37,066 nucleotides of DNA, from the NCBI GenBank assembly GCA_028708815.1, contig JAQVYB010000018.1, positions 1-37,066 on the forward strand. Reading direction: 5' to 3'. The stretch's first letter is position 1; each line of letters begins with the position of its first letter. The position numbers and the translations under genes are program-made. Under the pieces are notes generated by a model. It did no database searches. It was not told the DNA's origin and saw only the letters and a program-made list of their open reading frames with translations. Shown piece by piece: positions 9,752 to 18,640 of this stretch. The stretch comes from Kiritimatiellia bacterium. Lineage in GTDB: Bacteria > Verrucomicrobiota > Kiritimatiellia > RZYC01.

Positions 9752-10726
9752 ATGGAAACGCAAAAGCAAGAACTGGTACGAATTGAAGACTTGCGGATTT
9801 ACTTCGGGCGGGAGGAGCAACCGGTGCGTGCGGTGGACGGCGTTTCGCTGGCGGTGCGGGCGGGCGAATTTCTGGCCTTTGCCGGTGAGTCGGGTTGCGG
9901 AAAGAGTGTGTTGGCCTATGCACTGACCGGCCTGCTTCCCGATGCGGCCCGCCGAATAGACGGGCGCGTACTGGTGAAGGGGCGCGAGGTGGCGTCGATG
10001 AGCCCGCGTGAGCTGTGTGCCCTGCGGGGCGGGACCATTGCCTACGTCTTTCAGGAGCCGGGGCGTTCGTTGAATCCGGTGATGCGCGTGGGCGCTCAGA
10101 TTGCCGAGGCGGTCCGGCGGCATCAGCAGATCCCCTCGGTTCGGGAGGAGGTGCTCCGTCTCCTCGGACAGGTGGGCATTCCGGACGCGCAGGAAAAGGC
10201 GCAGGCGTATCCGCATCAGTTGAGCGGAGGAATGCAGCAGCGGGTGATGATTGCCATGGCGTTGGCGTGTCGACCCGAATTGTTGATCGCCGATGAACCG
10301 ACCACGGCACTGGATGTGACCATTCAGGCACAGGTGATCGAATTGCTGCAGGAACTCAATCGGTCACTCGGCATGGCGGTGTGGCTGATCACACACAATC
10401 TCGGACTGGTGCACGGCGTGGCTGAACGTCTTTTTGTAATGTATGCGGGGGTAGTGGTGGAAGAGGGGCCGACGGTGGAGGTGCTGGCTTCGCCGCGCCA
10501 TCCCTACACCCGGGCCCTGCTGGCCTCCATTCCGCCGCTGAACGGCGGGACCAAACGGCTTTCCAGTATTCCGGGTGCGGTGCCTGCTCCGAATCAATGG
10601 CCCGCCGGTTGCCGCTTTCATCCGCGTTGTAATGTCGTACTTGATGGCTGTCGTACCACGGAACCGGCCCTGGTTCCGTGCGGAAGTCATCGACGAGTCG
10701 CCTGCCCTCAATGCGGAGAAGTATAA
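9752..10726 (+). CDS. Peptide-type ABC transporter ATPase, OppD/DppD family
   Basis: This is a 324-residue ATPase that powers peptide/nickel-type importers at the inner membrane. Walker A is GESGCGKS (about residue 48), the Q-loop FQEP, the signature LSGGM (about 155), Walker B LLIADEP and the H-loop ITHN. The C-terminal oligopeptide/dipeptide ABC domain follows, with the boundary [12 protein letters not shown] and the cysteine cluster [14 protein letters not shown] typical of OppD/DppD. It is divergent from the solute-binding protein gene, an unusual layout because the permeases and the OppF partner are missing locally. No Shine-Dalgarno precedes the ATG. A possible short or absent leader is discussed in the findings. 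Confidence 0.93.
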   Translation: METQKQELVRIEDLRIYFGREEQPVRAVDGVSLAVRAGEFLAFAGESGCGKSVLAYALTGLLPDAARRIDGRVLVKGREVASMSPRELCALRGGTIAYVFQEPGRSLNPVMRVGAQIAEAVRRHQQIPSVREEVLRLLGQVGIPDAQEKAQAYPHQLSGGMQQRVMIAMALACRPELLIADEPTTALDVTIQAQVIELLQELNRSLGMAVWLITHNLGLVHGVAERLFVMYAGVVVEEGPTVEVLASPRHPYTRALLASIPPLNGGTKRLSSIPGAVPAPNQWPAGCRFHPRCNVVLDGCRTTEPALVPCGSHRRVACPQCGEV

Positions 10727-10734
10727 AGAAATCC

Positions 10735-10750
10735 TTCCGTTCGAACGGAA
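10735..10750. promoter_or_regulatory. Perfect 16-bp palindrome, candidate operator
   Basis: TTCCGTTCGAACGGAA is identical to its reverse complement. It lies eight bases after a TATAAA (10722-10727) that overlaps the stop codon of the preceding gene, and 21 bases before the ATG of the next ABC ATPase. The placement suits a repressor site over a transcription start. No matching -35 box is visible. Confidence 0.5.
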
Positions 10751-10771
10751 CTTGAAAAGAGGAGAAGATGC

Positions 10772-11686
10772 ATGGACAACGTGATTGAATCCAACGGGCT
10801 GACAAAACAGTTCGGACGCAAGGTGGCCGTAAACGGACTGGACCTCGCCGTTGAGCAGGGCAGTATTTTTGCTTTTCTCGGGCCGAACGGCGCGGGGAAA
10901 ACCACGACCATCAAGATGCTGATGAACATGCATGTTCCCACCGCCGGGCGGGTCATGGTGCTGGGCAAGGACTCCCGAACACTTTCGCAACGCGAGTTCG
11001 AGCAGATTGGCTATGTCTCGGAAAATCAGAAACTGCCCGAGTGGATGACGGTGCGGCAGCTTCTGAATTTCTGCCGGCCGATGTATCCCACCTGGGATGA
11101 CGATTTCTGCGCGCGGATGCTGAAGGATTTTGATCTTCCGCCCAACGCCAAACTGCGGCATCTCTCGCGCGGCATGAAAATGAAAGCCGTACTGCTTTCG
11201 TCGCTGGCATATCGTCCGCGCCTGCTGGTGCTGGATGAACCGTTCAGCGGGCTCGATCCGTTGGTGCGCGATGAATTCATACAAAGCGTACAGGAGCTGA
11301 CTGCCCAGGAAAACTGGACGGTGTTTGTTTCTTCCCACGATATCGACGAGGTCGAGCGCCTGGCAAACTGGGTGGGAATGATCAACGAGGGCCGTCTGAA
11401 GCTGGTTGAGTCGGCGGGTTCGCTTCAGGCGCGGTTCCGGCGCGTGGAGTTGGAGGCGCCCCCTGACGCGCCCCTTCCGCCGCTGCCGCCGGAATGCATG
11501 GGGCTTGAGCGGGAAGGCGGGCGCATCCGTTTTGTGGACAGTGCCTTCAATCAGCCTGGGCGGGAAGCATTTCTTCTCAGCCAATTCCCCTTTGCGCGGA
11601 AGCTGGATTTGAAACCGTTATCGTTGCGTGATATTTTTCTGGCGTTGGCTCGGGCCTTTCGCTTTGGAAAGGAGCGTGCGGCATGA
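10772..11686 (+). CDS. ABC transporter ATP-binding protein (ABC-2 exporter type)
   Basis: This is a 304-residue ATPase of the class that pairs with ABC-2 permeases (YtrB/CcmA/BcrA-like). Walker A is GPNGAGKTT (about residue 37). The signature is the variant HLSRGMKMK rather than LSGGQ, as in YtrB-type proteins. Walker B is LLVLDEPFSGLDP, with switch histidine SSHD. A C-terminal region of about 85 residues with a proline stretch ([11 protein letters not shown]) follows the nucleotide-binding domain. A Shine-Dalgarno GAGGAG lies seven bases before the ATG. Its stop overlaps the start of the permease gene by four bases (ATGA), so the two are translationally coupled. Exported substrate unknown; related systems act in cell-envelope stress and antibiotic resistance. 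Confidence 0.92.
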   Translation: MDNVIESNGLTKQFGRKVAVNGLDLAVEQGSIFAFLGPNGAGKTTTIKMLMNMHVPTAGRVMVLGKDSRTLSQREFEQIGYVSENQKLPEWMTVRQLLNFCRPMYPTWDDDFCARMLKDFDLPPNAKLRHLSRGMKMKAVLLSSLAYRPRLLVLDEPFSGLDPLVRDEFIQSVQELTAQENWTVFVSSHDIDEVERLANWVGMINEGRLKLVESAGSLQARFRRVELEAPPDAPLPPLPPECMGLEREGGRIRFVDSAFNQPGREAFLLSQFPFARKLDLKPLSLRDIFLALARAFRFGKERAA

Positions 11687-14190
11687 ATTCACTGGTAATG
11701 CATCTGTTTAAAAAGGACGTGCGGCATCTGCGGGGTATTTTGTTGGTTTGGGTGTTGCTGATTGCTTCGCAGGCGATACTCGTCGGATCGGGGATCAGCG
11801 CCTCGGCGGATGATATGGCCACGATGGTGACCTTTCAGGTCCTCTCCGCCGTGTTGCCTGTGTTGAAAATCATTGCCGCCATTGTGCTGATTCCACTGCT
11901 GATTCACGGCGAACCGCTTACCGGGACTACGGCGTTCTGGCTCAGCCGTCCACTGTCGCGCAAGACCATCCTTGCGGCCAAGGGGCTCTTCATTGGATTG
12001 CTGCTGATTCTCTTTCCCTTGCTGGTTGAAGTTGGAATCTTTGCGGGCAACGGAGTCCTGGTGTGCCATATTCTGCTGGCGATACCGGAAATACTGATTG
12101 GGGATACGGCCCTGATTCTGCAGGTGATGGTGTTGGCCGTGTTGACGCGTAATTTCGCGCGGTTTGCCATTGCAGGGGTGGTTATTTATATAGCGATAAT
12201 GATGTTGAGTGTGGCCGTGTATATTTCACGGCTCTATTTCGGGGGTATGGATTCGATGCTGTTTGCGTCGGAACCGGGGTTGGTTGCGTCGCGTGGGTTG
12301 GTTGCGCATCTGCTGGTTCTGCTCTTCGGACTGGCGGTGGTGCTGAATCAATATCTGACCCGAAAAACGGGACGCTCCATCATCCTGGCGGTGGTTGGAT
12401 TCGCACTTCAGTTTGCGTGTTCCCAGCTTTGGGGAATCAATTTCTTTGCGGAGGAAAAAGCCGCGCCGGATGCTTCGATCGTGCGCTGTGAAGAGCTGGA
12501 GCTTTCACTCGATCAGAGCCACAGGAGCAGTTCCGATGAATTTCAGATGCGCCGCACGGAATCCCCGCGCAAGGAGTTCAGCATGAGGATTGAGGCGGAG
12601 GGATTGGGCGATGAATATGTGGTGCGCCCGACGGAAACCATCGCCCGCCTGGACTATGCGGACGGCGTGGTGCTGACCTCCACCAACCGCATAAACAACC
12701 GGTTCGGCCTGCGGGATCAGGATATGCGTGCACTGGCTGCTTTGTTTGCCGGCTACGAGGTGCTCAATCGCAGTTCCTATGTCTGGCAAAGCACCAAAAT
12801 TATCTCCGTGTCGACCGAACAGTACTTCAAGTATGGCCGCATGGAGGGGACCCTTTCGCTTGACGTGGAAGCGGAGATCTCGGGATACCGGGTGGCCGCA
12901 GAAATTCCATTGCAGGAGGGCGCGCGCTACTCGAGCGGTTCGGAGCACCTGGTGGTCTCGCGCATCATGAAGCAGTCATCCGGTTGTACGGTCATCCTGC
13001 GCGAGAGCAAGGTCAACCTCCTGTTTGGCGGGCGCGAGGCGCGGAGTTGCTCGGGATCGGGATGCTCGTCACGGAATGATGAAGCCAAGGTTTTCTACGT
13101 GTTGCGCAACCAGGCGCGAGGGCAGATTTATCTTCCGCAAACCGATCGGCAGTTTGGCGGTCTGTGTGCGGGCGGGAAGCAACGTCTTTCAGTGACGCCG
13201 CTGCGTTTGGTGTTTGAGCCGAACCAGATCGAAGATTCCGGGTTCATCGTGGACGACGCCTGGCTGCAGGATGCCGATCTGGTACGCGTTGAGGAAGAGC
13301 CGTATGGATACTGCCGAAAGACCATCGAGGTGGAAGGATTTCAGTTGGAGGGCCGTTCTTCGAGGCCGCGGCGGTATGTCGAGAAAACCCGGGAAGGACC
13401 GGACCCGGAAATCCTGGCCACTATCGTGCTGCCCGAGAATCCCACGCGCGAGGATGTGATTGACTATGTGAAGGAAATTCTGACGGATTCCGACTGTCAG
13501 CGCCGGTATTCATCGCGGGATCCGCAGGTGGACATGCTGGTGGCGGTGGGGCCTGAAAATCTGGATGTGTTATTGATGGACGGTTATCAGTATTATGCCT
13601 TCCTGGCCGTGAAACAATTGGCCGGGCCGGAGCATAAGGAACTGATCATTGCCCAGTTGCCTGACTATCACAACCTGATAGACGTGGTGGTCGGTCAGGG
13701 CTGGGTTGACGAAGTCAGCGATACGCTGGTCGCAGAGTTAAAGAAAGATCCGGAGAACCTTCCGACGGCCTGGATCAAGGCCGTGGCCGACCTCAAGGAC
13801 CCGGCTACTTACGACGATCTCAAGCGCTATCTGATTCGCGGAAACGGACGGTCAGGCACCTATGGCGCCATCAAGGATCTGCCGGGGATAGACCTGCAGG
13901 ATGCCGTCGACCAGGCCTGGCGCAGAGTCCGTTATGACGCGCATGATTATCAAAAGCGGGATATGGTTTCCGTGGCGATTCAATATGGTCATTTGGATGC
14001 CCTGAGTGAGGCGGCGGCTATGCTGGATGACGAGGATCAAGATCGTTATCGGGTCCGCGTCCTTCGGAAAGTTCTGCCCGAGCTGCTGCCCGAAGGCGTC
14101 TCCGTGGAGGATTTTCCCGACTGGTATAGAGGGAATAAAGACTCTATCCGCTTTGATGAAGCGACGCGGCGGTATGTCGTCGGCGAGTAG
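11683..14190 (+). CDS. ABC-2 permease with large C-terminal domain
   Basis: This 835-residue protein has an ordinary ABC-2 permease front end. About six or seven hydrophobic segments lie between residues 15 and 260, including LLVWVLLIASQAIL and the FWLSRPLSRKTILAAKGLF loop typical of YtrC-like permeases. The unusual part is the remaining 570 or so residues. Residues 260-560 look beta-rich with a cysteine cluster (RSCSGSGCSS near 455). Residues 590-835 are helical and read like HEAT/TPR-type solenoid repeats. Normal permeases of this class are 230-300 residues. It starts inside the last codon of the ATPase gene (ATGA). The extension probably faces the periplasm and could bind the exported substrate or a partner; this is inference. 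It is not a frameshift product, as the frame is continuous. Confidence 0.85.
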   Translation: MNSLVMHLFKKDVRHLRGILLVWVLLIASQAILVGSGISASADDMATMVTFQVLSAVLPVLKIIAAIVLIPLLIHGEPLTGTTAFWLSRPLSRKTILAAKGLFIGLLLILFPLLVEVGIFAGNGVLVCHILLAIPEILIGDTALILQVMVLAVLTRNFARFAIAGVVIYIAIMMLSVAVYISRLYFGGMDSMLFASEPGLVASRGLVAHLLVLLFGLAVVLNQYLTRKTGRSIILAVVGFALQFACSQLWGINFFAEEKAAPDASIVRCEELELSLDQSHRSSSDEFQMRRTESPRKEFSMRIEAEGLGDEYVVRPTETIARLDYADGVVLTSTNRINNRFGLRDQDMRALAALFAGYEVLNRSSYVWQSTKIISVSTEQYFKYGRMEGTLSLDVEAEISGYRVAAEIPLQEGARYSSGSEHLVVSRIMKQSSGCTVILRESKVNLLFGGREARSCSGSGCSSRNDEAKVFYVLRNQARGQIYLPQTDRQFGGLCAGGKQRLSVTPLRLVFEPNQIEDSGFIVDDAWLQDADLVRVEEEPYGYCRKTIEVEGFQLEGRSSRPRRYVEKTREGPDPEILATIVLPENPTREDVIDYVKEILTDSDCQRRYSSRDPQVDMLVAVGPENLDVLLMDGYQYYAFLAVKQLAGPEHKELIIAQLPDYHNLIDVVVGQGWVDEVSDTLVAELKKDPENLPTAWIKAVADLKDPATYDDLKRYLIRGNGRSGTYGAIKDLPGIDLQDAVDQAWRRVRYDAHDYQKRDMVSVAIQYGHLDALSEAAAMLDDEDQDRYRVRVLRKVLPELLPEGVSVEDFPDWYRGNKDSIRFDEATRRYVVGE

Positions 14191-14231
14191 CTGATAGTCT
14201 TTTTTCGATGATTGTTATCAGGCACGGATTG

Positions 14232-15782
14232 CTAGAGCATAGGGGTGAGAAGTGAAGCGGCATTTTCCATAAGGCGCCGGTAGTGATGACGCTTGCGCCA
14301 GATCGAAAGATGAACCGGTGAGCTGGAGGCCTGATCGTCCAGGATGATGGACTTCATGAGCCCGGCGAAATTCTCATCGTGTACGGAAAGGCACGTTTCA
14401 AAGTTCAGGCGCAGACTGCGCACATCGAGGTTGGCCGATCCGATCAGGGTAAAGACATCATCCACCACCAGCGCCTTGGCATGAGAGAAGGGCGGGTGAC
14501 GTTCATAAATCTGTACGCCGCTTTCAAGCATTTCCTCGTAGAGGGCCGCTGAGGCGAGTCCGGCGTAGAAATGATTGTTCTGCTGCGGGACAATGAGGCG
14601 GGTGTCCACCCCGCGCTGGGCGGCGGCCTTGAGCGCGAAGAGAATGTCCTCCGTGGGTACAAAGTAGGGCGTTACGGCGAGAATCTGTTTGCGGGCTTGT
14701 GTGAAAGCGGAGAAGACGGCGGAGGTAATGGGTTCATCCGTGGTCACCGGGCCACTGTTGATCAGGCGCATCATGGCGCTTCCTTCGAAAGGTATTTCCG
14801 GGAAGTAGGAGGCGGTGAGGAGTTGGGCGGGTGTTTCGCGGGTCATGGAATACCAATCCTGCAGGAAGGTGTATTGGAGTTCCTGTACAATGGGGCCATG
14901 AATGGAAAAATGATAATCCTGAATGGCGGGATGATCGTTATGCGTGACATTGTCGATGGCGAGATTCGTTCCGCCGGAGAAGGCGTGAACTCCATCCACC
15001 ACCAGGATTTTACGATGGTTTCGCAGATTGATGGCAAATTGGCGGCGGAGGAGATTGGCCTGCGTGAATCCAATGATGCGCAAATGATCAATGTGCTGGT
15101 ATTTTTTGAAGAATCCTTCCCATACGGCGTGTGTGGAGCCGAAGCGGTCATAGAGAATGCGCACTTTGACCCCCTCGCGTGCCTTGCGGCAAAGCTCGTC
15201 CAGAAACTGACAGCCTACCTCATCCGCCCCGATAATAAAGCTCTCGAGGTGGATGTGATGCCGGGCGGTCCGGATGGCTTCGATCATTTTGGGATAGGCT
15301 TCATCTCCGGCGATGAGGGGTTCGATCCGGTTGCCGGCAAGCAGTGGGTGATCCGGTATAATGGCGCTCATGCAGCGGTTTATGCTTTTGCACACCTGGG
15401 ATTCCGGCTCAGCTTTGGCGGCTTCATGCACATGACGCCAGTAGAGCAGGGGCATGTCGTCCCCCTGCTCGCGCGATTTCAATTCCTTGTCCAGTTCCCG
15501 GTCGCGCCGGTTTCGTCTGTGGCGTATGCCGGGTACGCGGTCCACGCCGAAATACAGATAAAGCAGCGCGCCGACAAGGGTGAAGGACCAGGCGATGAAA
15601 ATCCAGAGCAGTGCGGAGTCGGCCTTGCGGCGATGGCGAAGGCAGTCGTACACCACAAGCAGAAATCCGGTGATGTGGAGGATTCCCAGTATCCAGAGCA
15701 GGGGATGGTCGAGATACGCCGGCGAGGAAACGGCCGCAAGAGAAGGGGAGAGTGTGAGTGCAGGCGGGAAGATCGAGGTCAT
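14232..15782 (-). CDS. cls: Cardiolipin synthase (phospholipase D family)
   Basis: This enzyme joins two phosphatidylglycerol molecules, or uses another phospholipid donor, to make cardiolipin at the inner membrane. The 516-residue length is typical of ClsA-type enzymes. Two N-terminal transmembrane segments (about residues 28-48 and 57-78) are followed by two PLD catalytic motifs. These are HRKILVVDGVHAFSGGTN near residue 253 and HAKALVVDDVFTLIGSANLD near residue 432, each with the H-x-K-x4-D pattern. AGGAG lies five bases before the ATG. It is convergent with the ABC permease gene, 41 bases apart. The gene symbol is by family; which Cls subtype it is cannot be settled by eye. Confidence 0.94.
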   Translation of the reverse strand: MTSIFPPALTLSPSLAAVSSPAYLDHPLLWILGILHITGFLLVVYDCLRHRRKADSALLWIFIAWSFTLVGALLYLYFGVDRVPGIRHRRNRRDRELDKELKSREQGDDMPLLYWRHVHEAAKAEPESQVCKSINRCMSAIIPDHPLLAGNRIEPLIAGDEAYPKMIEAIRTARHHIHLESFIIGADEVGCQFLDELCRKAREGVKVRILYDRFGSTHAVWEGFFKKYQHIDHLRIIGFTQANLLRRQFAINLRNHRKILVVDGVHAFSGGTNLAIDNVTHNDHPAIQDYHFSIHGPIVQELQYTFLQDWYSMTRETPAQLLTASYFPEIPFEGSAMMRLINSGPVTTDEPITSAVFSAFTQARKQILAVTPYFVPTEDILFALKAAAQRGVDTRLIVPQQNNHFYAGLASAALYEEMLESGVQIYERHPPFSHAKALVVDDVFTLIGSANLDVRSLRLNFETCLSVHDENFAGLMKSIILDDQASSSPVHLSIWRKRHHYRRLMENAASLLTPML

Positions 15783-16020
15783 GGGGTCTCCTGCCCTTGG
15801 GCTGTTGGGGCTGTGGTATTCAATGCATTGGATAGCCTGATCATAGTGCGTAAAACTTAACAGAGAGAGCGGTCTGTAGGCCAGAAGATTGTGTGATTAT
15901 ATACAGAGAAGAAGTGGAAGGGAACGGGCCGAATGGACGGGATCCTGATCTATTTTGAATAAAGGGGGAGATTGACGTTTTTGTTTTTTAGGAGCATCAT
16001 GGTCTTGGAAAAAAGAAGTC
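15783..16020. other. Divergent intergenic region, cls / small ORF
   Basis: These 238 bases lie between cls and a small plus-strand ORF and must hold promoters for both. There is no strong promoter match by eye; TTGACG at 15972 lacks a good partner. A nine-codon ORF (15999-16028) with its own AGGAG overlaps the start of the next ORF. Confidence 0.35.
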
Positions 16021-16197
16021 ATGGATGAAGTGAACGAGATGAATACAGATAATGCGCAGGGGGCGGACGAGTTGACTGTCGAGGAGCAGCAGCAGTTTGC
16101 CGAGTGGCTCTCACGGCAGGATCCGAGTCGGCGCGGGCACTATATGAAATTGGCGCAGGCGTATGGCTTTCAGGCAGAAGAAGAAACGTCTTCGTGA
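16021..16197 (+). CDS. Small acidic protein of unknown function
   Basis: This 58-residue ORF has no recognised family. It is rich in Glu and Gln in the first half (ELTVEEQQQFAEWLSRQ) and ends acidic (EEETSS). The middle (DPSRRGHYMKLAQAYGF) looks like an amphipathic helix pair. Support for coding is the protein-like composition and its place in a gap between two genes on the other strand. Its ATG has only a weak purine stretch (AAAGAAG) before it. A nine-codon ORF starting at 15999 has a good AGGAG, and its TGA lies just inside this ORF, so coupled translation is possible. Confidence 0.45.
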   Translation: MDEVNEMNTDNAQGADELTVEEQQQFAEWLSRQDPSRRGHYMKLAQAYGFQAEEETSS

Positions 16198-16209
16198 TTC
16201 ATTACGCAC

Positions 16210-16431
16210 TTACCATTTTTGCCGCTCATCCACATCCCGCATAATGTCCACCTCATCGGTGAGCTTGATCCGCCGTCCCGGTCCCGGTCCAATTTCCGTT
16301 TGGCGGCTTCGCACATCATGGCCCCATTGATCCTGCCCATCCTGCGGGTTGTTCGGCGGTGCCGCACAGCCGGGTATCAGCAGGAAGGCGGCGATGAATG
16401 GAATAAGACCTGTCCGAATCAATTTGTTCAT
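16210..16431 (-). CDS. Small putative lipoprotein
   Basis: This 73-residue ORF starts MNKLIRTGLIPFIAAFLLIP and runs straight into GCAAPP, which forms a lipobox (LIPGC, with the Cys at about residue 22). It would be lipid-modified and anchored in a membrane. The mature part is short, hydrophilic and of no known family. The frame stays open upstream into the preceding gene, but the signal sequence sets the start at 16431. No good Shine-Dalgarno is visible. It begins 49 bases after the stop of the ankyrin/HEAT gene on the same strand and may be co-transcribed. It overlaps no other gene. Confidence 0.6.
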   Translation of the reverse strand: MNKLIRTGLIPFIAAFLLIPGCAAPPNNPQDGQDQWGHDVRSRQTEIGPGPGRRIKLTDEVDIMRDVDERQKW

Positions 16432-16480
16432 TTCCACATCCGATTCGTTGTATTTGTTGTGTCGGATTTGAGGGTGCTGG

Positions 16481-18640
16481 TCAGGGCTCCACCACGGCCA
16501 GGAAGCGCACTCCGGCATAGGATGAGGCGCGTCCGGCCTGCTGAATTTCCGCCGTTCGGGAATCCCCGGGAAAACGTATTGAGGCCAGGCGGATAAGATG
16601 CGCCTGGATGTTCGGGTTGCGTGATTGCTTGTTCACTGCACCGTAATCAATCGTCATGGCGGTTTTCAAACCGTTGAGCGCTGCCGGGATGGTCATTTTG
16701 GTAAGTGCCAGTGCAGCCGTTGAACGGACATAGATATCCTCGTCGGCCAGCAGGGTGATCAGCAGCGGAACGCAGGCCTCCGTGTTTATGCGGGCGAGCG
16801 CATCGGCTATTTGAATGCGGAGGCGGGCCAGGCGTCGCTTCCTGGCGGCCGTGTCATCTTCTTTTCCGGCCAGTGCGTTCATGAATTTGGTCGCGGTGCT
16901 CTTGTGGGGCGGAGTTTTTCGAATCAATTCATCCAGTACGGGCAGGCCGCTGTAGTCTCCGTTTTTGGCCAGTGCTTCCACCATGCGTATGGCGGTGAAA
17001 TCCCAATCGGGGTTGGAGAGCGAGGCCTTGACCAGAGCGATGTGGGAGGTGTCGCGGAATTCCAGCAGGCCGGTGGCAATCCACGTCTTCATCCAGTCGT
17101 CGTCTTTGTATTTTCCGATGGAGTCGGCGAGAATCTGCCGGCCTTTGTCGCCGCCGTATTTCACGAGGTAATGGACAATGTCGGCGCGCGGATCGGGGCC
17201 GGACTCTTTGGGTGCGAAAAAGCTTCTTTTGGGTGGTGGAAGTTTTTCTTCGGCCCAGGCGTATCCTTCCGGCGTCTGGGCCTGAATGAGGAGGAGCCCG
17301 GCCCAGACCTTGTCGTAGTCATCCGTCATGCTGAAGGAACCCGCGTTGGCTGTTTTTTCGAGTAGGGGGATCATCTCTTTGTCGCCGTAGGTGAAAAGCA
17401 ATCCACGGATGGCGGCCCGCTTTACGTTCTTATCGGTGGTCAGCCCGGTGGTGAATTTGCGCATCACGTCGGCGGCACGTGGGTCGTTCATATTTTCCAG
17501 TCCGAGCATAGCGCCGAGTTGCCCTTCGGGCCCGGCCATCATGCCGGTATTTTCGGTGAGCATCTGTAGGATGGCTTCCTTACGTTCCGGCGTACAGTTT
17601 TTGTCGGAGGCCAGAAGGCCCAGGAGGGGCAGGGCGTTCGCCTTTACGTTCGGATCGTTGTCGGTGGTGAGTTTGTTCATGAGGAAGTCATAGGCCTGTT
17701 CCGGGCGTGCGAGGGCGAGCCCTTTGACGCAGCGTGCCCGCAGCTCGGGGTAGGGTATGTGTACCATGCCGAATTCAAAGAAACGGGCCGCGTCATCACC
17801 GTATCCGGCGTGAATCAGATTAAATGCGGAGTCGATCCAGTCGCTCCAGTCGGAGGCGTACGAACTTTCGACGTCTCCACCGGCATCTGAAATCACATCG
17901 TTTCCTGCGGCGCCCATGGCTATGCCGGTCAGCACACCCAACGACATTTCGAGTTGCTCTTCTTTTGAAATCTGTGTCTTGGCCAGAAGGGCTGAAACCA
18001 GTTGGTCCAGAGCGGCCTTCTTCAGTTCGGGCGTGAGGCGGTTTTTACCCTCGTTGACCAGATAATCCACGACAATCGGATTATAGCGTGTTTTCATCTC
18101 GCCGGTGCGGATGATTTCGGTCGCGCGCGCGGCCACTTCGTCGGATGCCGCCGGCTGTGCGGTGTTCTGTTCCATGGAGGGGGGAGGGGTGGCCGAAGCG
18201 GCAGAGGCCATTGTTGCTTTGGCAGGCTCGGTGGAGTGGGGCGTGTCCTGCGGCGTGGTATCGGGGGCTGGTGCCGTCACATCCGGTTCAGATGGTTGGA
18301 TGGGTGGCGCGACAGGTCGGGGGGCTTCGGTCTGCTCGAGAGCGGGAACCGCTTTGCGAGTCGATTCGGGCGCGGATGAGTTGGACGGCGCGGCGGCGGC
18401 GAGCAGGGCGATAATTTCTGCGTTGCCGCCTTTGCGTGCGGCATCGGTGGCCGTGCCCCCGAACGAACGGGCATTGGGGTTGGCGCCCTGATTCAAGGCT
18501 TTTTGCACCGCTGCCGGTTCATTTTTTCGGATGGCATCAAACAGCGTACGATCTTCCTGTGGTCCTGCCCAGATCGTTTCGGCCAGAGAAATAACCGTAA
18601 GTACGGCAGAAAGAATAACTATGCGCGCTGAGTTGATCAT
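16481..18640 (-). CDS. Secreted ankyrin/HEAT-repeat protein
   Basis: This is a 719-residue protein with a signal peptide (residues 1-25, ending IWAG). Residues 30-80 form one to two ankyrin repeats (FDAIRKNEPAAVQKALNQGA, then NPNARSFGGTATDAARKGGN). A Pro/Ala/Thr-rich linker runs to about residue 165. From about residue 250 to the end a series of HEAT-like helical pairs follows (for example DPNVKANALPLLGLLAS and DEDIYVRSTAALALTKM). Such solenoids bind other proteins; no catalytic motif is seen. GAGGA precedes the ATG closely. The exported ankyrin plus HEAT combination is uncommon, and a periplasmic scaffold role is only a guess. It is divergent from iorA. Confidence 0.85.
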   Translation of the reverse strand: MINSARIVILSAVLTVISLAETIWAGPQEDRTLFDAIRKNEPAAVQKALNQGANPNARSFGGTATDAARKGGNAEIIALLAAAAPSNSSAPESTRKAVPALEQTEAPRPVAPPIQPSEPDVTAPAPDTTPQDTPHSTEPAKATMASAASATPPPSMEQNTAQPAASDEVAARATEIIRTGEMKTRYNPIVVDYLVNEGKNRLTPELKKAALDQLVSALLAKTQISKEEQLEMSLGVLTGIAMGAAGNDVISDAGGDVESSYASDWSDWIDSAFNLIHAGYGDDAARFFEFGMVHIPYPELRARCVKGLALARPEQAYDFLMNKLTTDNDPNVKANALPLLGLLASDKNCTPERKEAILQMLTENTGMMAGPEGQLGAMLGLENMNDPRAADVMRKFTTGLTTDKNVKRAAIRGLLFTYGDKEMIPLLEKTANAGSFSMTDDYDKVWAGLLLIQAQTPEGYAWAEEKLPPPKRSFFAPKESGPDPRADIVHYLVKYGGDKGRQILADSIGKYKDDDWMKTWIATGLLEFRDTSHIALVKASLSNPDWDFTAIRMVEALAKNGDYSGLPVLDELIRKTPPHKSTATKFMNALAGKEDDTAARKRRLARLRIQIADALARINTEACVPLLITLLADEDIYVRSTAALALTKMTIPAALNGLKTAMTIDYGAVNKQSRNPNIQAHLIRLASIRFPGDSRTAEIQQAGRASSYAGVRFLAVVEP

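Noticed and set aside
9671..10216. N-terminal extension of the solute-binding protein ORF upstream of 9670
   Set aside because: The extra codons run antisense to the OppD-type ATPase, while the signal peptide and Shine-Dalgarno fix the start at 9670.
14191..14231. Bidirectional terminator between the ABC permease and cls
   Set aside because: The only dyad (CTGATA / TATCAG) has a loop of about 19 bases and no GC-rich stem.
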